A DNA stretch of 64,000 nt from Corynebacterium sp. Marseille-P4321 (lineage in GTDB: Bacteria > Actinomycetota > Actinomycetes > Mycobacteriales > Mycobacteriaceae): contig NZ_CAHJXO010000001.1 of the NCBI RefSeq assembly GCF_903645305.1, forward strand, positions 496,001-560,000. The letters run 5' to 3'. The notes beneath the pieces were generated by a model, which worked only from the letters and a program-made list of their open reading frames with translations, had not been told where the DNA came from and did no database searches. Below are positions 30,601 through 37,924 of the stretch, one piece after another. A program made the translations under genes and the position numbers. How positions within the stretch are numbered: the first letter of the stretch is position 1; each line of letters begins with the position of its first letter.

Positions 30601-32610
30601 ACGGTTCCGGGCACCACCGTTCCGGGCACGACGAACCCGGGCAGCCCGGAGACGCCGGGTACCACGGTTCCGGGCACGACGAACCCGGGCAGCCCGGAGA
30701 CGCCGGGTACCACGGTTCCGGGCACGACGAACCCGGGCACCACGGTGCCGGGTACGACGGTTGAGGAGTCCACTGTTTCGGTGACGACGCTGCCTGAGCA
30801 CTGTGTGACCACGACCCCGGTGACCACCACTCCGGTGGCCCCGACGACCGAACCGACGGTGCCGACTGAGCCGACGCAGCCGACTGAGCCCACTCAGCCG
30901 AAGCCGAGTGTTCCGGTTGTCCCGCCAAACCCGACCACGACCACTCCGGACGTGCCGGGCCTGGTCTGGTTCCCGACGCCGCAGATCGGCACCAACGCGG
31001 ACTTCGCGGGCGGTGCAACGGAAGTCAAGTCTGGTACCACCATCGTGGATACGGTGAAGTACCAGGGCCTGGTTCCGGGCAAGACCTACACGCTGACCGC
31101 TGAGCTTGTGAGCAAGGACGTATACAACGGCCTGGCTGACAATAACGCTTACGGCGAGGCTGTCATCGGCACCGGCACCGCCACGTTCACCGCGTCCGAG
31201 ACGGGCGTGGGCACGGTGACGGTGGACATCCCGGTCATCGACGGCATCACAGAGCCGGTTCGCGCGGCAGTGGCGTTTGAGACGCTGACCTCCACCGAGG
31301 TCGACCGCAATGGTAAGGAGAACTTCGCTGGTGGGGACACCCCGGGCGATGTCTCGGACGACAACCTGATTACTGAGCACAAGAACATCAACGACCTGAA
31401 TCAGACGGTGCGCAGCCCGCTGGTGCCGGGGACCCCGCAGGTGTTCGAGCCGTACATCAGTACCACCGCAAACTTCGCGGAGGGCTCCGCTCAGACGGTG
31501 GCAGGCGAAAAGGTCATCGATACCGTGAAGTACTCCGGCCTGGTGCCGGGGAAGACCTACACGCTCACCGCTGACTTGGTGGCAAAGGACAGTCAGGCCG
31601 TGATCGGCCAGGGGCGCACGCAGTTTAAGGCGGACGCTGCAGGCTTCGGTTCGGTTGACGTGGAGATCACGGTGGCGGACTGGGTGAAGAACCCGGTCTA
31701 TGCTGCAGTCGCGTTTGAAACGCTGACCTCTACCGAGGTCGATGCCAAGGGCACCCCGCAGGAGCCGGGCAACCGCGTGCCCGTCACCATTGCGGACCAC
31801 CGCAACATCGAGGACGCCTCACAAACGGTGATCACACCGGACTTGGATGAAGGTATCCCTTCGGTGAAGACGCCTGGTGTATCCACTAACGCTGACTTCT
31901 CGAAGGGCGCGGAGGTGACCAACAGTGCAGTGATCCGCGACGTGGTGAAGTACTGGGGTCTCGTCCCGGGTAAGGAGTACACGGCGACTGCGGACCTGAT
32001 GGAGCGTCTCGGCGCCGATGCTCCGTACAAGGCGGGTCGCAAGCTGGGTACCGGCACCGCAACCTTCATTCCTACGCAGCCGGCAGGGATGGTTACGGTG
32101 GAAATCCCGGTAACCGGTTTGAACGACGGTGAAAAGGTGGCCGCCGCCGTCGCCTTCGAGACGATCACCTCCACTGAGGTGGATCGCTTTGGCAACGAAA
32201 CCCCGAACGAGGGCGGCAACAAGATCGCTGAGCACAAGGACATCAACGACAGCTACCAGACGGTGGTGACGGACGGTGGCCAGACGCCGCCGACCACCAC
32301 CACGACCACTCCGGGCACTCAGCCGACGCCGGGAGACAACCAGAGCTCCGAGTCGAACCTCTGGTGGTTGTTGCTCATCCCGGGCCTCGGCCTGATCCCG
32401 GCGCTCATCGGCGGCGGTGGCGGCTCCTCACAGCCGACTCCGAAGCCGGCACCGACGCCGGTGCCTTCGAAGCCAGCTCCGGCGCCAGCAACGTCGACGG
32501 CTCCGAAGCCGCAGGGCAACCCGGTCGCGCCGGATAGCCCGCGCTCGGTGATTCAGCAGGTGCCGTCCGGCGGTACCGCCCGCGACGCGCAGATGCCTGC
32601 CTTCATCTAG
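27664..32610 (+). CDS. Large thioester-domain, VaFE-repeat surface protein
   Basis: A 1648-residue secreted adhesin-like protein. A signal peptide ends at about NANA (residue 36). Residues 40-240 resemble a thioester adhesion domain: Cys 98 in YFAYCIEHF and Gln 171 in LGAVQYYTDG are the predicted Cys-Gln cross-link. A Thr/Pro stalk follows, with seven 16-residue repeats (28930-29265). Five repeat domains come next; four contain the AVAFExLTSTEV signature (near 29660, 31265, 31705 and 32150) and are probably isopeptide-stabilised, and one variant domain starts near 30030. The C-terminus has a short hydrophobic segment (LWWLLLIPGLGLIPALI) then a 70-residue Pro-rich tail. There is no LPxTG motif, so anchoring is unclear. 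Confidence 0.88.
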   Translation: MFSNVKHKPRLGVLVALITALSMIVSMVVAPAPANAQLIKVGKLYGSPIAGGYDISESKVLEKTNYVDLGETPKRIPFHLLQLTGADEDSSYTYFAYCIEHFKGDPQSEPGDIKAPTEYNGSANLDNHSRILAVLANSYPYLSQQEASRVAGVDEVLSPRVLIAATLGAVQYYTDGVEFTWDDRNATERQIKQVYEFLRSDNLVLPSDLNGETGNIWHNQTEGQDAIIVDPPARKVEIDTMLATSKSEKVARANKNADLKDAVNVSGDIQLGKHKFIGTLYDKETGQATDITAKRNYTVDANDLGGFQVSLTYDLPRVLAIDGKQYVSVVEVMRNGETVGTHHDLSDCAQTIQIGGSFSCDPEPPSSQTTTPPTTGAGGASTTEVVPPLTTTISVPVETITVTPTTTVTAATSTTTVPGTTVVENGPSTTTTAPGTTVVEDGPSTTTTAPGTTVVEDGPSTTTTAPGTTVVEDGPSTTTTAPGTTVVEDGPSTTTTAPGTTVVEDGPSTTTTAPGTTVVEDGPSTTTTAPGTTVTVTEGKVTETTTVGTSTLTTTPVVTITLPNETTTVTRGFTPNPEIRTRAEFKDAASQVKAGTTVVDTVSYYGLVAGKNYTLNAKLVDKQDASRVLGTGAVTFKAEGTEGQLVNGSVKAEIAVDAKVTEPVEAAVAFERLTSTEVNAQGEDSSKGADTPKYSSDDNLIATHEDISDEAQTVRSQLDESTTPETTTEVTNSEETTPETTDPTNTVPGGVTEPSTTPVTTTRVTEPSTSETAPSSTPVVPLVPSNPEGKIDTKVTVNGKTIVDGKPVTVTEQDVINGLKVTDEITYSGLVAGAKYRFEGQLQHVEFDEAGEVTKVTSVTEVKSTDVVAAENGAGTATVDFGTLTELTAGETYVVYERAIPLDENDQPTTNPDGTPKDPSKDNRKVVEHKDPKDKAQTFVVEKTPTTSPTVPVAPSTTPDNCVPVTTVSTVPGTTVAESTVPGTTVPGTTNPGSPETPGTTVPGTTNPGSPETPGTTVPGTTNPGTTVPGTTVEESTVSVTTLPEHCVTTTPVTTTPVAPTTEPTVPTEPTQPTEPTQPKPSVPVVPPNPTTTTPDVPGLVWFPTPQIGTNADFAGGATEVKSGTTIVDTVKYQGLVPGKTYTLTAELVSKDVYNGLADNNAYGEAVIGTGTATFTASETGVGTVTVDIPVIDGITEPVRAAVAFETLTSTEVDRNGKENFAGGDTPGDVSDDNLITEHKNINDLNQTVRSPLVPGTPQVFEPYISTTANFAEGSAQTVAGEKVIDTVKYSGLVPGKTYTLTADLVAKDSQAVIGQGRTQFKADAAGFGSVDVEITVADWVKNPVYAAVAFETLTSTEVDAKGTPQEPGNRVPVTIADHRNIEDASQTVITPDLDEGIPSVKTPGVSTNADFSKGAEVTNSAVIRDVVKYWGLVPGKEYTATADLMERLGADAPYKAGRKLGTGTATFIPTQPAGMVTVEIPVTGLNDGEKVAAAVAFETITSTEVDRFGNETPNEGGNKIAEHKDINDSYQTVVTDGGQTPPTTTTTTPGTQPTPGDNQSSESNLWWLLLIPGLGLIPALIGGGGGSSQPTPKPAPTPVPSKPAPAPATSTAPKPQGNPVAPDSPRSVIQQVPSGGTARDAQMPAFI
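28930..29265 (+). repeat. Seven 48-bp tandem repeats encoding a Thr-rich stalk
   Basis: Seven in-frame 48-bp units encode VEDGPSTTTTAPGTTV (the first unit has N for D). Units differ at only a few silent bases, so recent expansion or contraction by slippage is likely. A second, shorter repeat set (NPGSPETPGTTVPGTT) lies at about 30640-30740. Confidence 0.95.
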
Positions 32611-32634
32611 GCGGTACGCGGCTGCGCTAACGCC

Positions 32635-32680
32635 AAAAACCCACCTTCCGGCCGTAAGGCACGGGAGGTGGGTTTTTGTT
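32635..32680. terminator. Bidirectional terminator between surface protein and bcp
   Basis: AAAAACCCACCT pairs with AGGTGGGTTTTT with an inner CC/GG extension. A-tract on one side and T-tract on the other, fitting convergent genes. Confidence 0.9.
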
Positions 32681-32692
32681 TAAATTGATGCG

Positions 32693-33178
32693 CTAAATCT
32701 CCCAGTCGCGCAGGATGCGGCCCACATGTCCGGTGGCCTTGACGTTGTACTGTGCTTTTTCAATCGTGCCGGTGCCGTCCTCGTCCACTGAAACCAGGAA
32801 CGTGGAGCGGATCACGCCCTGGACCACCTTGCCGTAATTCTTCTTCTCGCCGAACGCGCCGTAGGCAGACAGCGTTTCCTTCGACGGGTCCGAGAGGAGC
32901 TCAACCTTCAGGTCGTGGTCGGCGCGGAACTTGGCCAGGGCTTCGGGCTTGTCGGGGCTGATGCCGATGACGCGGACGCGGGCATCGTCGAAAAGCTCGA
33001 AGCTCTCGGTAAAGTCGCATGCCTCAGTGGTGCAACCCGGGGTGTTCGCCTTCGGGTAGAAGTAAACGATGACTCGGGAGCCAGCGAAATCTGAAAGTGA
33101 GACTTCCTCGTTACGGTCGTTCGTGAGCGTGAATGCAGGTGCCGAATCGCCTGCTGCAAGCTGTGTGGTGTCAGTCAT
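32693..33178 (-). CDS. bcp: Thiol peroxidase of the Bcp (AhpC/TSA) family
   Basis: Reduces hydroperoxides using thioredoxin or mycoredoxin. The 161 residues carry the peroxidatic motif YPKANTPGCTTEACDF with a nearby resolving cysteine (CxxxxC spacing). Later SDPSKETLSAYGAFGEKKNYGK and IRSTFLVSVDEDG are normal for Bcp. An SD (ACGGAG) precedes the ATG. Divergent from the DUF3618 gene. Confidence 0.94.
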   Translation of the reverse strand: MTDTTQLAAGDSAPAFTLTNDRNEEVSLSDFAGSRVIVYFYPKANTPGCTTEACDFTESFELFDDARVRVIGISPDKPEALAKFRADHDLKVELLSDPSKETLSAYGAFGEKKNYGKVVQGVIRSTFLVSVDEDGTGTIEKAQYNVKATGHVGRILRDWEI

Positions 33179-33248
33179 GACACTCCGTTTTACACTAGGC
33201 TGGTAAAAGTTGAACCGAAACTAGCGAACCCCTGAGGAGCATCACATT

Positions 33249-33524
33249 ATGGCACGTGACATCCACGACATTGAGCGCGACATCGAGCGCACCCGCGGCC
33301 AGCTCGCCTCCACACTGGACGAGCTCGCGGACCGCACCAACCCGTCTAACCTCGCCGACAGCGCGAAGGGCCAGGCGAAGGCCTGGGCTCAGGACGAGAC
33401 TGTGCAGAAGGTGCTCGGTGGCATTGCCGCCGGCGTCGCGCTGCTGGTAGCCATTAAGGCGTACAACGGCCGCAAGCGCAAGAATGAACTCAAGGAGCTT
33501 CAGCGCCTGCTCGCGCGACGCTAA
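33249..33524 (+). CDS. DUF3618 family protein
   Basis: A 91-residue protein: an amphipathic helix DIERDIERTRGQLASTLDELADRTNP, one hydrophobic segment (VLGGIAAGVALLVAIKAY) and a basic tail. This layout is the DUF3618 family, common in actinobacteria and of unknown role. SD TGAGGAG upstream. Its stop TAA is part of the TAAACT -10 of the sortase gene. Confidence 0.85.
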   Translation: MARDIHDIERDIERTRGQLASTLDELADRTNPSNLADSAKGQAKAWAQDETVQKVLGGIAAGVALLVAIKAYNGRKRKNELKELQRLLARR

Positions 33525-33534
33525 ACTCAACTGT

Positions 33535-34356
33535 ATGTCTACGCGCATCTCCTTCGACACCCCTGAGCCACAAGAGCCACCGGAAAGAGCGGGGGAGGAA
33601 CGCGCGCAAGAGCGCAACCGCCGTCCGCTGTGGATCATCCTCGCAGTGGCGGCGGTTGCTCTTGTGTTGCTGCAGTTCGCGATCTTCTCATCGCGCCAGA
33701 ATTCGCAACCGCTTGACGACGCTTCGGGGACCAACCCACAGGAAACTGCTGCCGAATCGGCTGCGCAGGACCCCTCGGCACCCGAGTCGCCGGTGCCAAC
33801 CGACGGTGGCTACGTCGACCCCGCCGGTGAGCAGGAAGTGCCCTACGAGCCTGCGCCCGGCCAGTTCGTCGGGTTTGAGGGTATGGCGATGAGCATTGGC
33901 GGCGATGTCGCTGCCGTGGACCCAGTGCAACTCACTGACACAGGCTCTCTTATTCCGCCTGTGGATGTGCAGCGGCTCGGCTGGTACTCGGCCTCCGCCG
34001 TGCCGGGCGCGGAGGGACCCGTGGGGACCTCCGTGATCACCGGCCACATTAACTACCAGGGTCAGGGCACGGGCTACGCGGCCCGGTTTGCGAATCTGGA
34101 GCTGGACCAGGAATTCGACATACTTATCAACGGTGAACCGCGTACCTTCCGCGTCACGCAAGCGCCGTACCGCCTGCCGAAGGGTTCGGACTTCCCTCCG
34201 GAGGTCAACGACATGAACGGGCCCAACCGCGTCGTCCTGATCACCTGCGGAGGGCAGTTCGTCGGCGGTGCGCTGGGGTACGCTGACAACATCATCACAA
34301 TTGCGGAACCGGTCGCACCTGTCGCTCCGGTCGCACCGTTAGAGGAGGAGTTTTAA
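33535..34356 (+). CDS. Class F-like sortase domain protein, catalytic Arg not found
   Basis: A 273-residue membrane-anchored transpeptidase-like protein: N-terminal membrane helix (residues 33-52), a disordered Pro/Glu linker, then a sortase fold with His 171 in VITGHINYQG and Cys 238 in VVLITCGGQF. After the cysteine the sequence runs ALGYADNIITIAEPV and no arginine occurs before the stop, although sortases normally have a catalytic Arg on the next strand. TAAACT lies 7 nt before the ATG. The DUF305 gene overlaps by one base. Activity is therefore uncertain. Confidence 0.8.
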   Translation: MSTRISFDTPEPQEPPERAGEERAQERNRRPLWIILAVAAVALVLLQFAIFSSRQNSQPLDDASGTNPQETAAESAAQDPSAPESPVPTDGGYVDPAGEQEVPYEPAPGQFVGFEGMAMSIGGDVAAVDPVQLTDTGSLIPPVDVQRLGWYSASAVPGAEGPVGTSVITGHINYQGQGTGYAARFANLELDQEFDILINGEPRTFRVTQAPYRLPKGSDFPPEVNDMNGPNRVVLITCGGQFVGGALGYADNIITIAEPVAPVAPVAPLEEEF

Positions 34357-34988
34357 TGACCAACGCTGACCGCGACCCCGAGCTTGAGGCCATGCGCAGC
34401 AAAAAGCCGCTGTGGATCGGACTCGCCGTCGTCGCTGCGATCGTGGTGCTTGTCGCCGCGCTCGTGCCGATGCTGCGCGGTTCGTCCGTCGGCGATGAGG
34501 CGCCAGGCGACGAGGCGTACAACGCCACCGATGTCCATTTCCTTGGGATGATGATTCCGCACCACGATCAGGCGATCTACATGTCTGACGTGCTGCTCGA
34601 TTCCGACGTGGAGGATCCGGAGGTGCGCGACCTGGCCCAACGCATCAAGGACGGCCAGGAGGCGGAGAACGAGCAGATGCGCGCCTGGGCCGACGAGTGG
34701 GGCATCGAAGAGGATATGGAGATGCACTCCAACCACGTCGCGAACGGGATGTTCATGCCCGCGGACCTGGAGGAGTTCGCGAAGCTCCGCGGCGACGAGC
34801 TGCGCACCACGTTCTTGGAGTGGATGCACCACCACCACAAGTACGTCATCGACATGACGCAGGGCGAAGTCGCCGCGGGCGGGTACGAGCCGCTGCGCGA
34901 GATGGGCAAGCAGATGATCGAGGTGCAGACCGCCGAGATGGCGGAGATGGAGCAGATGCTGGGTTACACGCCCGATCTGACCGAATAA
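34356..34988 (+). CDS. DUF305 family membrane-anchored protein
   Basis: A 210-residue protein with one N-terminal membrane helix (LWIGLAVVAAIVVLVAALV) and an extracytoplasmic four-helix domain. Paired signature motifs FLGMMIPHHDQAIYMSDVLL and FLEWMHHHHKYVIDM, rich in His and Met, are the DUF305 pattern and suggest metal (copper) binding. Start and stop overlap with the sortase gene (TAATG). Function unproven. Confidence 0.87.
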   Translation: MTNADRDPELEAMRSKKPLWIGLAVVAAIVVLVAALVPMLRGSSVGDEAPGDEAYNATDVHFLGMMIPHHDQAIYMSDVLLDSDVEDPEVRDLAQRIKDGQEAENEQMRAWADEWGIEEDMEMHSNHVANGMFMPADLEEFAKLRGDELRTTFLEWMHHHHKYVIDMTQGEVAAGGYEPLREMGKQMIEVQTAEMAEMEQMLGYTPDLTE

Positions 34989-35036
34989 CCCTTCGGGTTG
35001 TAACCCTTCGGTTCCGCCGGCGGCTTGAGCTCTGTT

Positions 35037-35603
35037 TTAGACGAGCTCGGCGCCGGCATTCATCATTTCCTCGAGGGCTTGGGCGCCGCGCTTGTCATCC
35101 ACCGGGGAACACATGCTGCGCAGCACACGCACCTTGAAGCCTTCCTTTAGTGCGTCGAGCACTGTGGCACGCACGCAGTGGTCGGTGGCGATGCCGCAGA
35201 TGTCCAGCGTGCGAACCTCGTTTTCACGCAGCCAATCCGCAAGCAGCACACCGTCGTCGTTTTTGCCCTCGAACCCGGAGTAGGCGGCGGAGTAGTGGCC
35301 CTTCTTGAAAAACACGTCGATCTTCGACGTGTCCACGGGGCCGCGGATCTGCGCCCCGTACGAGTCGGCGACGCAGTGCACGGGCCAAGTATCCACAAAG
35401 TCCGGCTCGTCGGAGAAGTGCTCGCCCGGGTCGATGTGCCAGTCTTGCGTTGCCAGCATGTGGGAGTACTCGCGTGCACGGGTATCCGGATCGGACACAA
35501 GCTCAGCGATTTTCGAAGCGACTTCGTCGCCCCGCGCGGTAGCCAAGTTTCCGCCGGGGCAAAAGTCGTTCTGAACGTCCACAAGAAGTAACGCGGTCTT
35601 CAT
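35037..35603 (-). CDS. pncA: Nicotinamidase/pyrazinamidase
   Basis: Hydrolyses nicotinamide to nicotinate, feeding pncB. 188 residues with the catalytic triad in place: Asp in LLLVDVQNDFCPGG, Lys in VFFKKGHYSAAYSGF and Cys in GIATDHCVRATVLDAL. Metal ligands are in TQDWHIDPGEHFSD. The ATG at 35603 fits the family N-terminus (KTALLLVDVQNDF). Intact in the residues that confer pyrazinamide activation in mycobacteria. Confidence 0.95.
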   Translation of the reverse strand: MKTALLLVDVQNDFCPGGNLATARGDEVASKIAELVSDPDTRAREYSHMLATQDWHIDPGEHFSDEPDFVDTWPVHCVADSYGAQIRGPVDTSKIDVFFKKGHYSAAYSGFEGKNDDGVLLADWLRENEVRTLDICGIATDHCVRATVLDALKEGFKVRVLRSMCSPVDDKRGAQALEEMMNAGAELV

Positions 35604-35681
35604 GTTTGACAGCTTACTCTCAGTTCCGGACAAGCGACGAGGACGGGTGTTCGGTGTGAGGCTTGTCTCTGCTACGGTACG

Positions 35682-35721
35682 AAAAAGGCCGACCCGGGGA
35701 GCGTGATGCTCCCCGGGTCGG
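35682..35721 (-). terminator. Terminator originally belonging to tRNA-Lys
   Basis: CCGACCCGGGGAGC (35689-35702) pairs with GCTCCCCGGGTCGG (35708-35721); reading the minus strand a CCTTTTTC tract follows. It lies 4 nt beyond the duplicated tRNA-Lys 3' end at 35726, so before insertion it would have ended the tRNA-Lys transcript. Confidence 0.85.
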
Positions 35722-35725
35722 ACAA

Positions 35726-35765
35726 TTGGTGCGCCATCAGGGAATCGAACCCCGAACCCACTGAT
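35726..35765 (-). repeat. attachment site (distal att): duplicate of the tRNA-Lys 3' end
   Basis: Forty bases identical to 45173-45212, covering the 3' part of tRNA-Lys from the anticodon stem through the encoded CCA. Identity stops sharply at 35766. This is the direct repeat left by site-specific integration into the tRNA gene, and marks the left edge of the element. Confidence 0.93.
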
Positions 35766-35876
35766 AGGCAAACCTGGCGTTTGCGTTTCTGACTGTTTTG
35801 GTCTAGTGCCGAGTACTCCCAGTGTATAGCGTCAGACGTGCTGACCGTTCCGTCTTATGTTGCTCGTTATTGGCGA

Positions 35877-37037
35877 CTATTTGGCCACTTTTTGGCCATT
35901 TTCGGACGGGAACAAGTGATCGTTAAGCACCTGGGCGACCGCCGGGCCGGCCTTCGGCCGCGATATGTAGTGGTGCTGCGTGACTGTTGTGTCGGCGTGG
36001 CCAAGTTGCTGAGTCGCCGCGTTGACACTGACGCGCTCCGACAGCACCGTCGCGACGTGCTTTCGCATCGTGTGGAACGTCACCCACGACACATCTGGCT
36101 GGCCTTTTGATTCGTTGGCCTTCGCCCATTCGTGCCGCGCTTCGCGTATCCACCGCTCGGCGGTTGACTTCGAGATGTGCGTGCCCGTGGAAGTGGGAAA
36201 GAGCCAATCGAACGTGCCGCCGGTGTCTTCGAGTTGATCGCGTGCGGCGTCGGCCGCGATCTTCGGTAGCTGAACGACGCGGGTTGAAGTGCCGCCGTCC
36301 TTCGTCGGCCGCACGATCGCTGTTGGCGTCTCGGCGTTGAGGTCGACGTCGCCCGCGCGAATCGACAGTGCTTCGGACAGGCGCACGCCGGTGCCGACGA
36401 GGAAGCGCACCAGGCGGGGGAAGGCGGCACCGCGACCTTTGCGGCCGCTGGTGGCGTAGAAGTCAACCATGTCGAGGAACGTCTTGAGCTCGTCGCCCTG
36501 GAAGGCGCGTACTTCGCCCCGCTTTTGCTTCGGTGCGATGGTCTCGCGAATCGGGTTCGATGCGATGAGGTCTTGCCGCACTGCGAGACCGAATGCCGAC
36601 GAGAGTATCGACCGGGCGCGCTTCGCTGTCGCTGGTGTCTCGTCGAGTTGGTGCAGGAAGGTTTGCATCGTTGACGGTCGCACTTCGTTGAGTCGTAGCT
36701 GTCCGATGTTCGGTGTGATGTGGTTGCGGGCGGTGCTTCGGTAGACGTCGACGGTGCCGGCGGCGCCGTCGTGGTGGTCGAGCCAGTGGTCGACGAGCTC
36801 GGCGATGGTGCTGTTGGTGCGTAGCTCGTCGTTGTCGCGAAGGCTGACGGCTGACGCCGCTTGTGCTTTTACTTTGCGGGTGGCTTCCGCTTTCGTCTTG
36901 CCGCGCACCCGTATGCGCTTCGTCTCGCCGTTGAGAAGTCGAACGCGCGTGTGCGCTTGCACCTTGCCGCCGGCAAGGTTGGTGTAGCTGATCTCGCCGT
37001 GCGTGCCGGGCTCGAGCGCCGGCCTACCCCTCGGCAT
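35877..37037 (-). CDS. int: Tyrosine site-specific recombinase (integrase)
   Basis: A 386-residue phage-type integrase. An N-terminal arm-binding region (YTNLAGGKVQAHTRVRL), a SAM-like core-binding domain (residues about 75-165), and a catalytic domain with Arg 219 (TGVRLSEAL), Lys 246, His 322-x-x-Arg 325 (FHTMRKHVAT), His 347 (LGHADTT) and the nucleophile Tyr 357 (QHHYIS). All catalytic residues are present. It lies 112 bp from the distal att site, as usual. Repeats TTTGGCCACTTT at its 3' end and near the other att are candidate arm sites. Its start overlaps the XRE gene by 14 nt. Confidence 0.95.
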   Translation of the reverse strand: MPRGRPALEPGTHGEISYTNLAGGKVQAHTRVRLLNGETKRIRVRGKTKAEATRKVKAQAASAVSLRDNDELRTNSTIAELVDHWLDHHDGAAGTVDVYRSTARNHITPNIGQLRLNEVRPSTMQTFLHQLDETPATAKRARSILSSAFGLAVRQDLIASNPIRETIAPKQKRGEVRAFQGDELKTFLDMVDFYATSGRKGRGAAFPRLVRFLVGTGVRLSEALSIRAGDVDLNAETPTAIVRPTKDGGTSTRVVQLPKIAADAARDQLEDTGGTFDWLFPTSTGTHISKSTAERWIREARHEWAKANESKGQPDVSWVTFHTMRKHVATVLSERVSVNAATQQLGHADTTVTQHHYISRPKAGPAVAQVLNDHLFPSENGQKVAK

Positions 37038-37602
37038 CAGGTTTCTCCCAAGTCGTGTAGCCCAACTCTTTCAGCCGCTTGTTGATCTCTTCGCGTCGCG
37101 TGATAATCCTCGCGAACTCTTGCCGGAACGCCGCATTATCACCCTGGCCCAGGCTGCCAACGTGAAAAAATTCGTTCAACCGCAGCCTTTCCTCAGTAAG
37201 CTCATCGACCTCATCCGGCCTTCCTCCAATAGGCACGTCGGCATTGTCGGAGAAGTCTGCTTTAAGCCGACCCGTAAAGATGAGGGCAGCTTGTTCCGCT
37301 GTTGCCGGCCAGTCCGGAAGGTACTCGACGAGACCGTCCGGATAGTTAGGCCACAGAAGCCGAGCCGGAGGTACATCGAGTGCGGCTGCCAGTACTAGCA
37401 GCTCCGCGACGTCCAACCTTGCGCCCCGGCGGCCATACTCCAGATTGGAGAGAACCGATTGCCCGATGGGGTAGCCAAGCTTTGCGGTTTCGTCGGCCAG
37501 CCTTTTGATAGACCACTTTGGATTCTTTGCTTTTCGAAGCCGGGAAACCTCTCCGGCGACTGTCGCTGCTAGCCGTTCGGCCCAATCTCTATTTTCTGCC
37601 AT
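37024..37602 (-). CDS. XRE-family repressor of the element
   Basis: A 192-residue protein with an N-terminal helix-turn-helix (SIKRLADETAKLGYPIGQSVLSNLEYGRR, residues about 31-59) followed by a segment for dimerisation or sensing (LVLAAALDVPPARLLWPNY, then EERLRLNEFF). ATG 37602 is the likely start. It is co-transcribed with int and diverges from an AlpA-like gene; the 112-nt gap holds a 10-bp inverted repeat, a probable operator. No peptidase domain, so induction by RecA-type self-cleavage is unlikely; release by a helper-phage protein is plausible. Confidence 0.85.
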   Translation of the reverse strand: MAENRDWAERLAATVAGEVSRLRKAKNPKWSIKRLADETAKLGYPIGQSVLSNLEYGRRGARLDVAELLVLAAALDVPPARLLWPNYPDGLVEYLPDWPATAEQAALIFTGRLKADFSDNADVPIGGRPDEVDELTEERLRLNEFFHVGSLGQGDNAAFRQEFARIITRREEINKRLKELGYTTWEKPDAEG

Positions 37603-37652
37603 AGAGACACAATATCCGCGCCGTATTGCGCTGTCCAAACAAATGTGGTTAG

Positions 37653-37700
37653 TATGTTCCTGTAGCGCAAATCCGTTACATAATGTGTCGCAGGAACATA
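37653..37700. promoter_or_regulatory. Operator in the divergent XRE/AlpA switch
   Basis: TATGTTCCTG (37653-37662) and CAGGAACATA (37691-37700) form a perfect 10-bp inverted repeat with 28 bp between. A second inverted pair, TTGCGCT (near 37626) and AGCGCAA (near 37664), lies across the same gap. The pattern fits repressor binding that loops or overlaps both divergent promoters. Confidence 0.65.
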
Positions 37701-37714
37701 GAAAGGTTTGCTTC

Positions 37715-37909
37715 ATGCCTGCAACCCGCCCAACACTCAACATCGCTGAAGCTGCGAGTCTGCTCGGTATCGGCCGCAGCAGCGCCTACGAAGCCGCGCG
37801 CACAGGCAAGTTTCCGACGCCCGTTCTAAAGATCAACGGCCGGTACGTCGTGCCGACGAAGCCGCTTCTCGACGCGCTCGGCCTGGACGAGCTCCCCGCA
37901 ACCGCCTAA
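37715..37909 (+). CDS. AlpA/excisionase-like helix-turn-helix protein
   Basis: A 64-residue single-domain DNA-binding protein: TLNIAEAASLLGIGRSSAYEAARTGKFPTPVLKINGRYVVP matches the winged helix of the AlpA/Xis/HTH_17 family. SD GAAAGG lies 9 nt before the ATG. First gene of the rightward operon opposite the XRE repressor, so it could be the excisionase or an early activator. Confidence 0.82.
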   Translation: MPATRPTLNIAEAASLLGIGRSSAYEAARTGKFPTPVLKINGRYVVPTKPLLDALGLDELPATA

Positions 37910-37924
37910 CTGGAAGGAACCACC

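Noticed and set aside
29470..31800. 776-codon frame antisense to the surface protein
   Set aside because: Arg/His/Gly-rich translation generated by the repeated Thr/Val/Glu codons on the plus strand; no start signal.
35726..35765. Second tRNA-Lys gene or tRNA fragment gene
   Set aside because: Only the 3' 40 bases are present; it is the duplicated attachment site.
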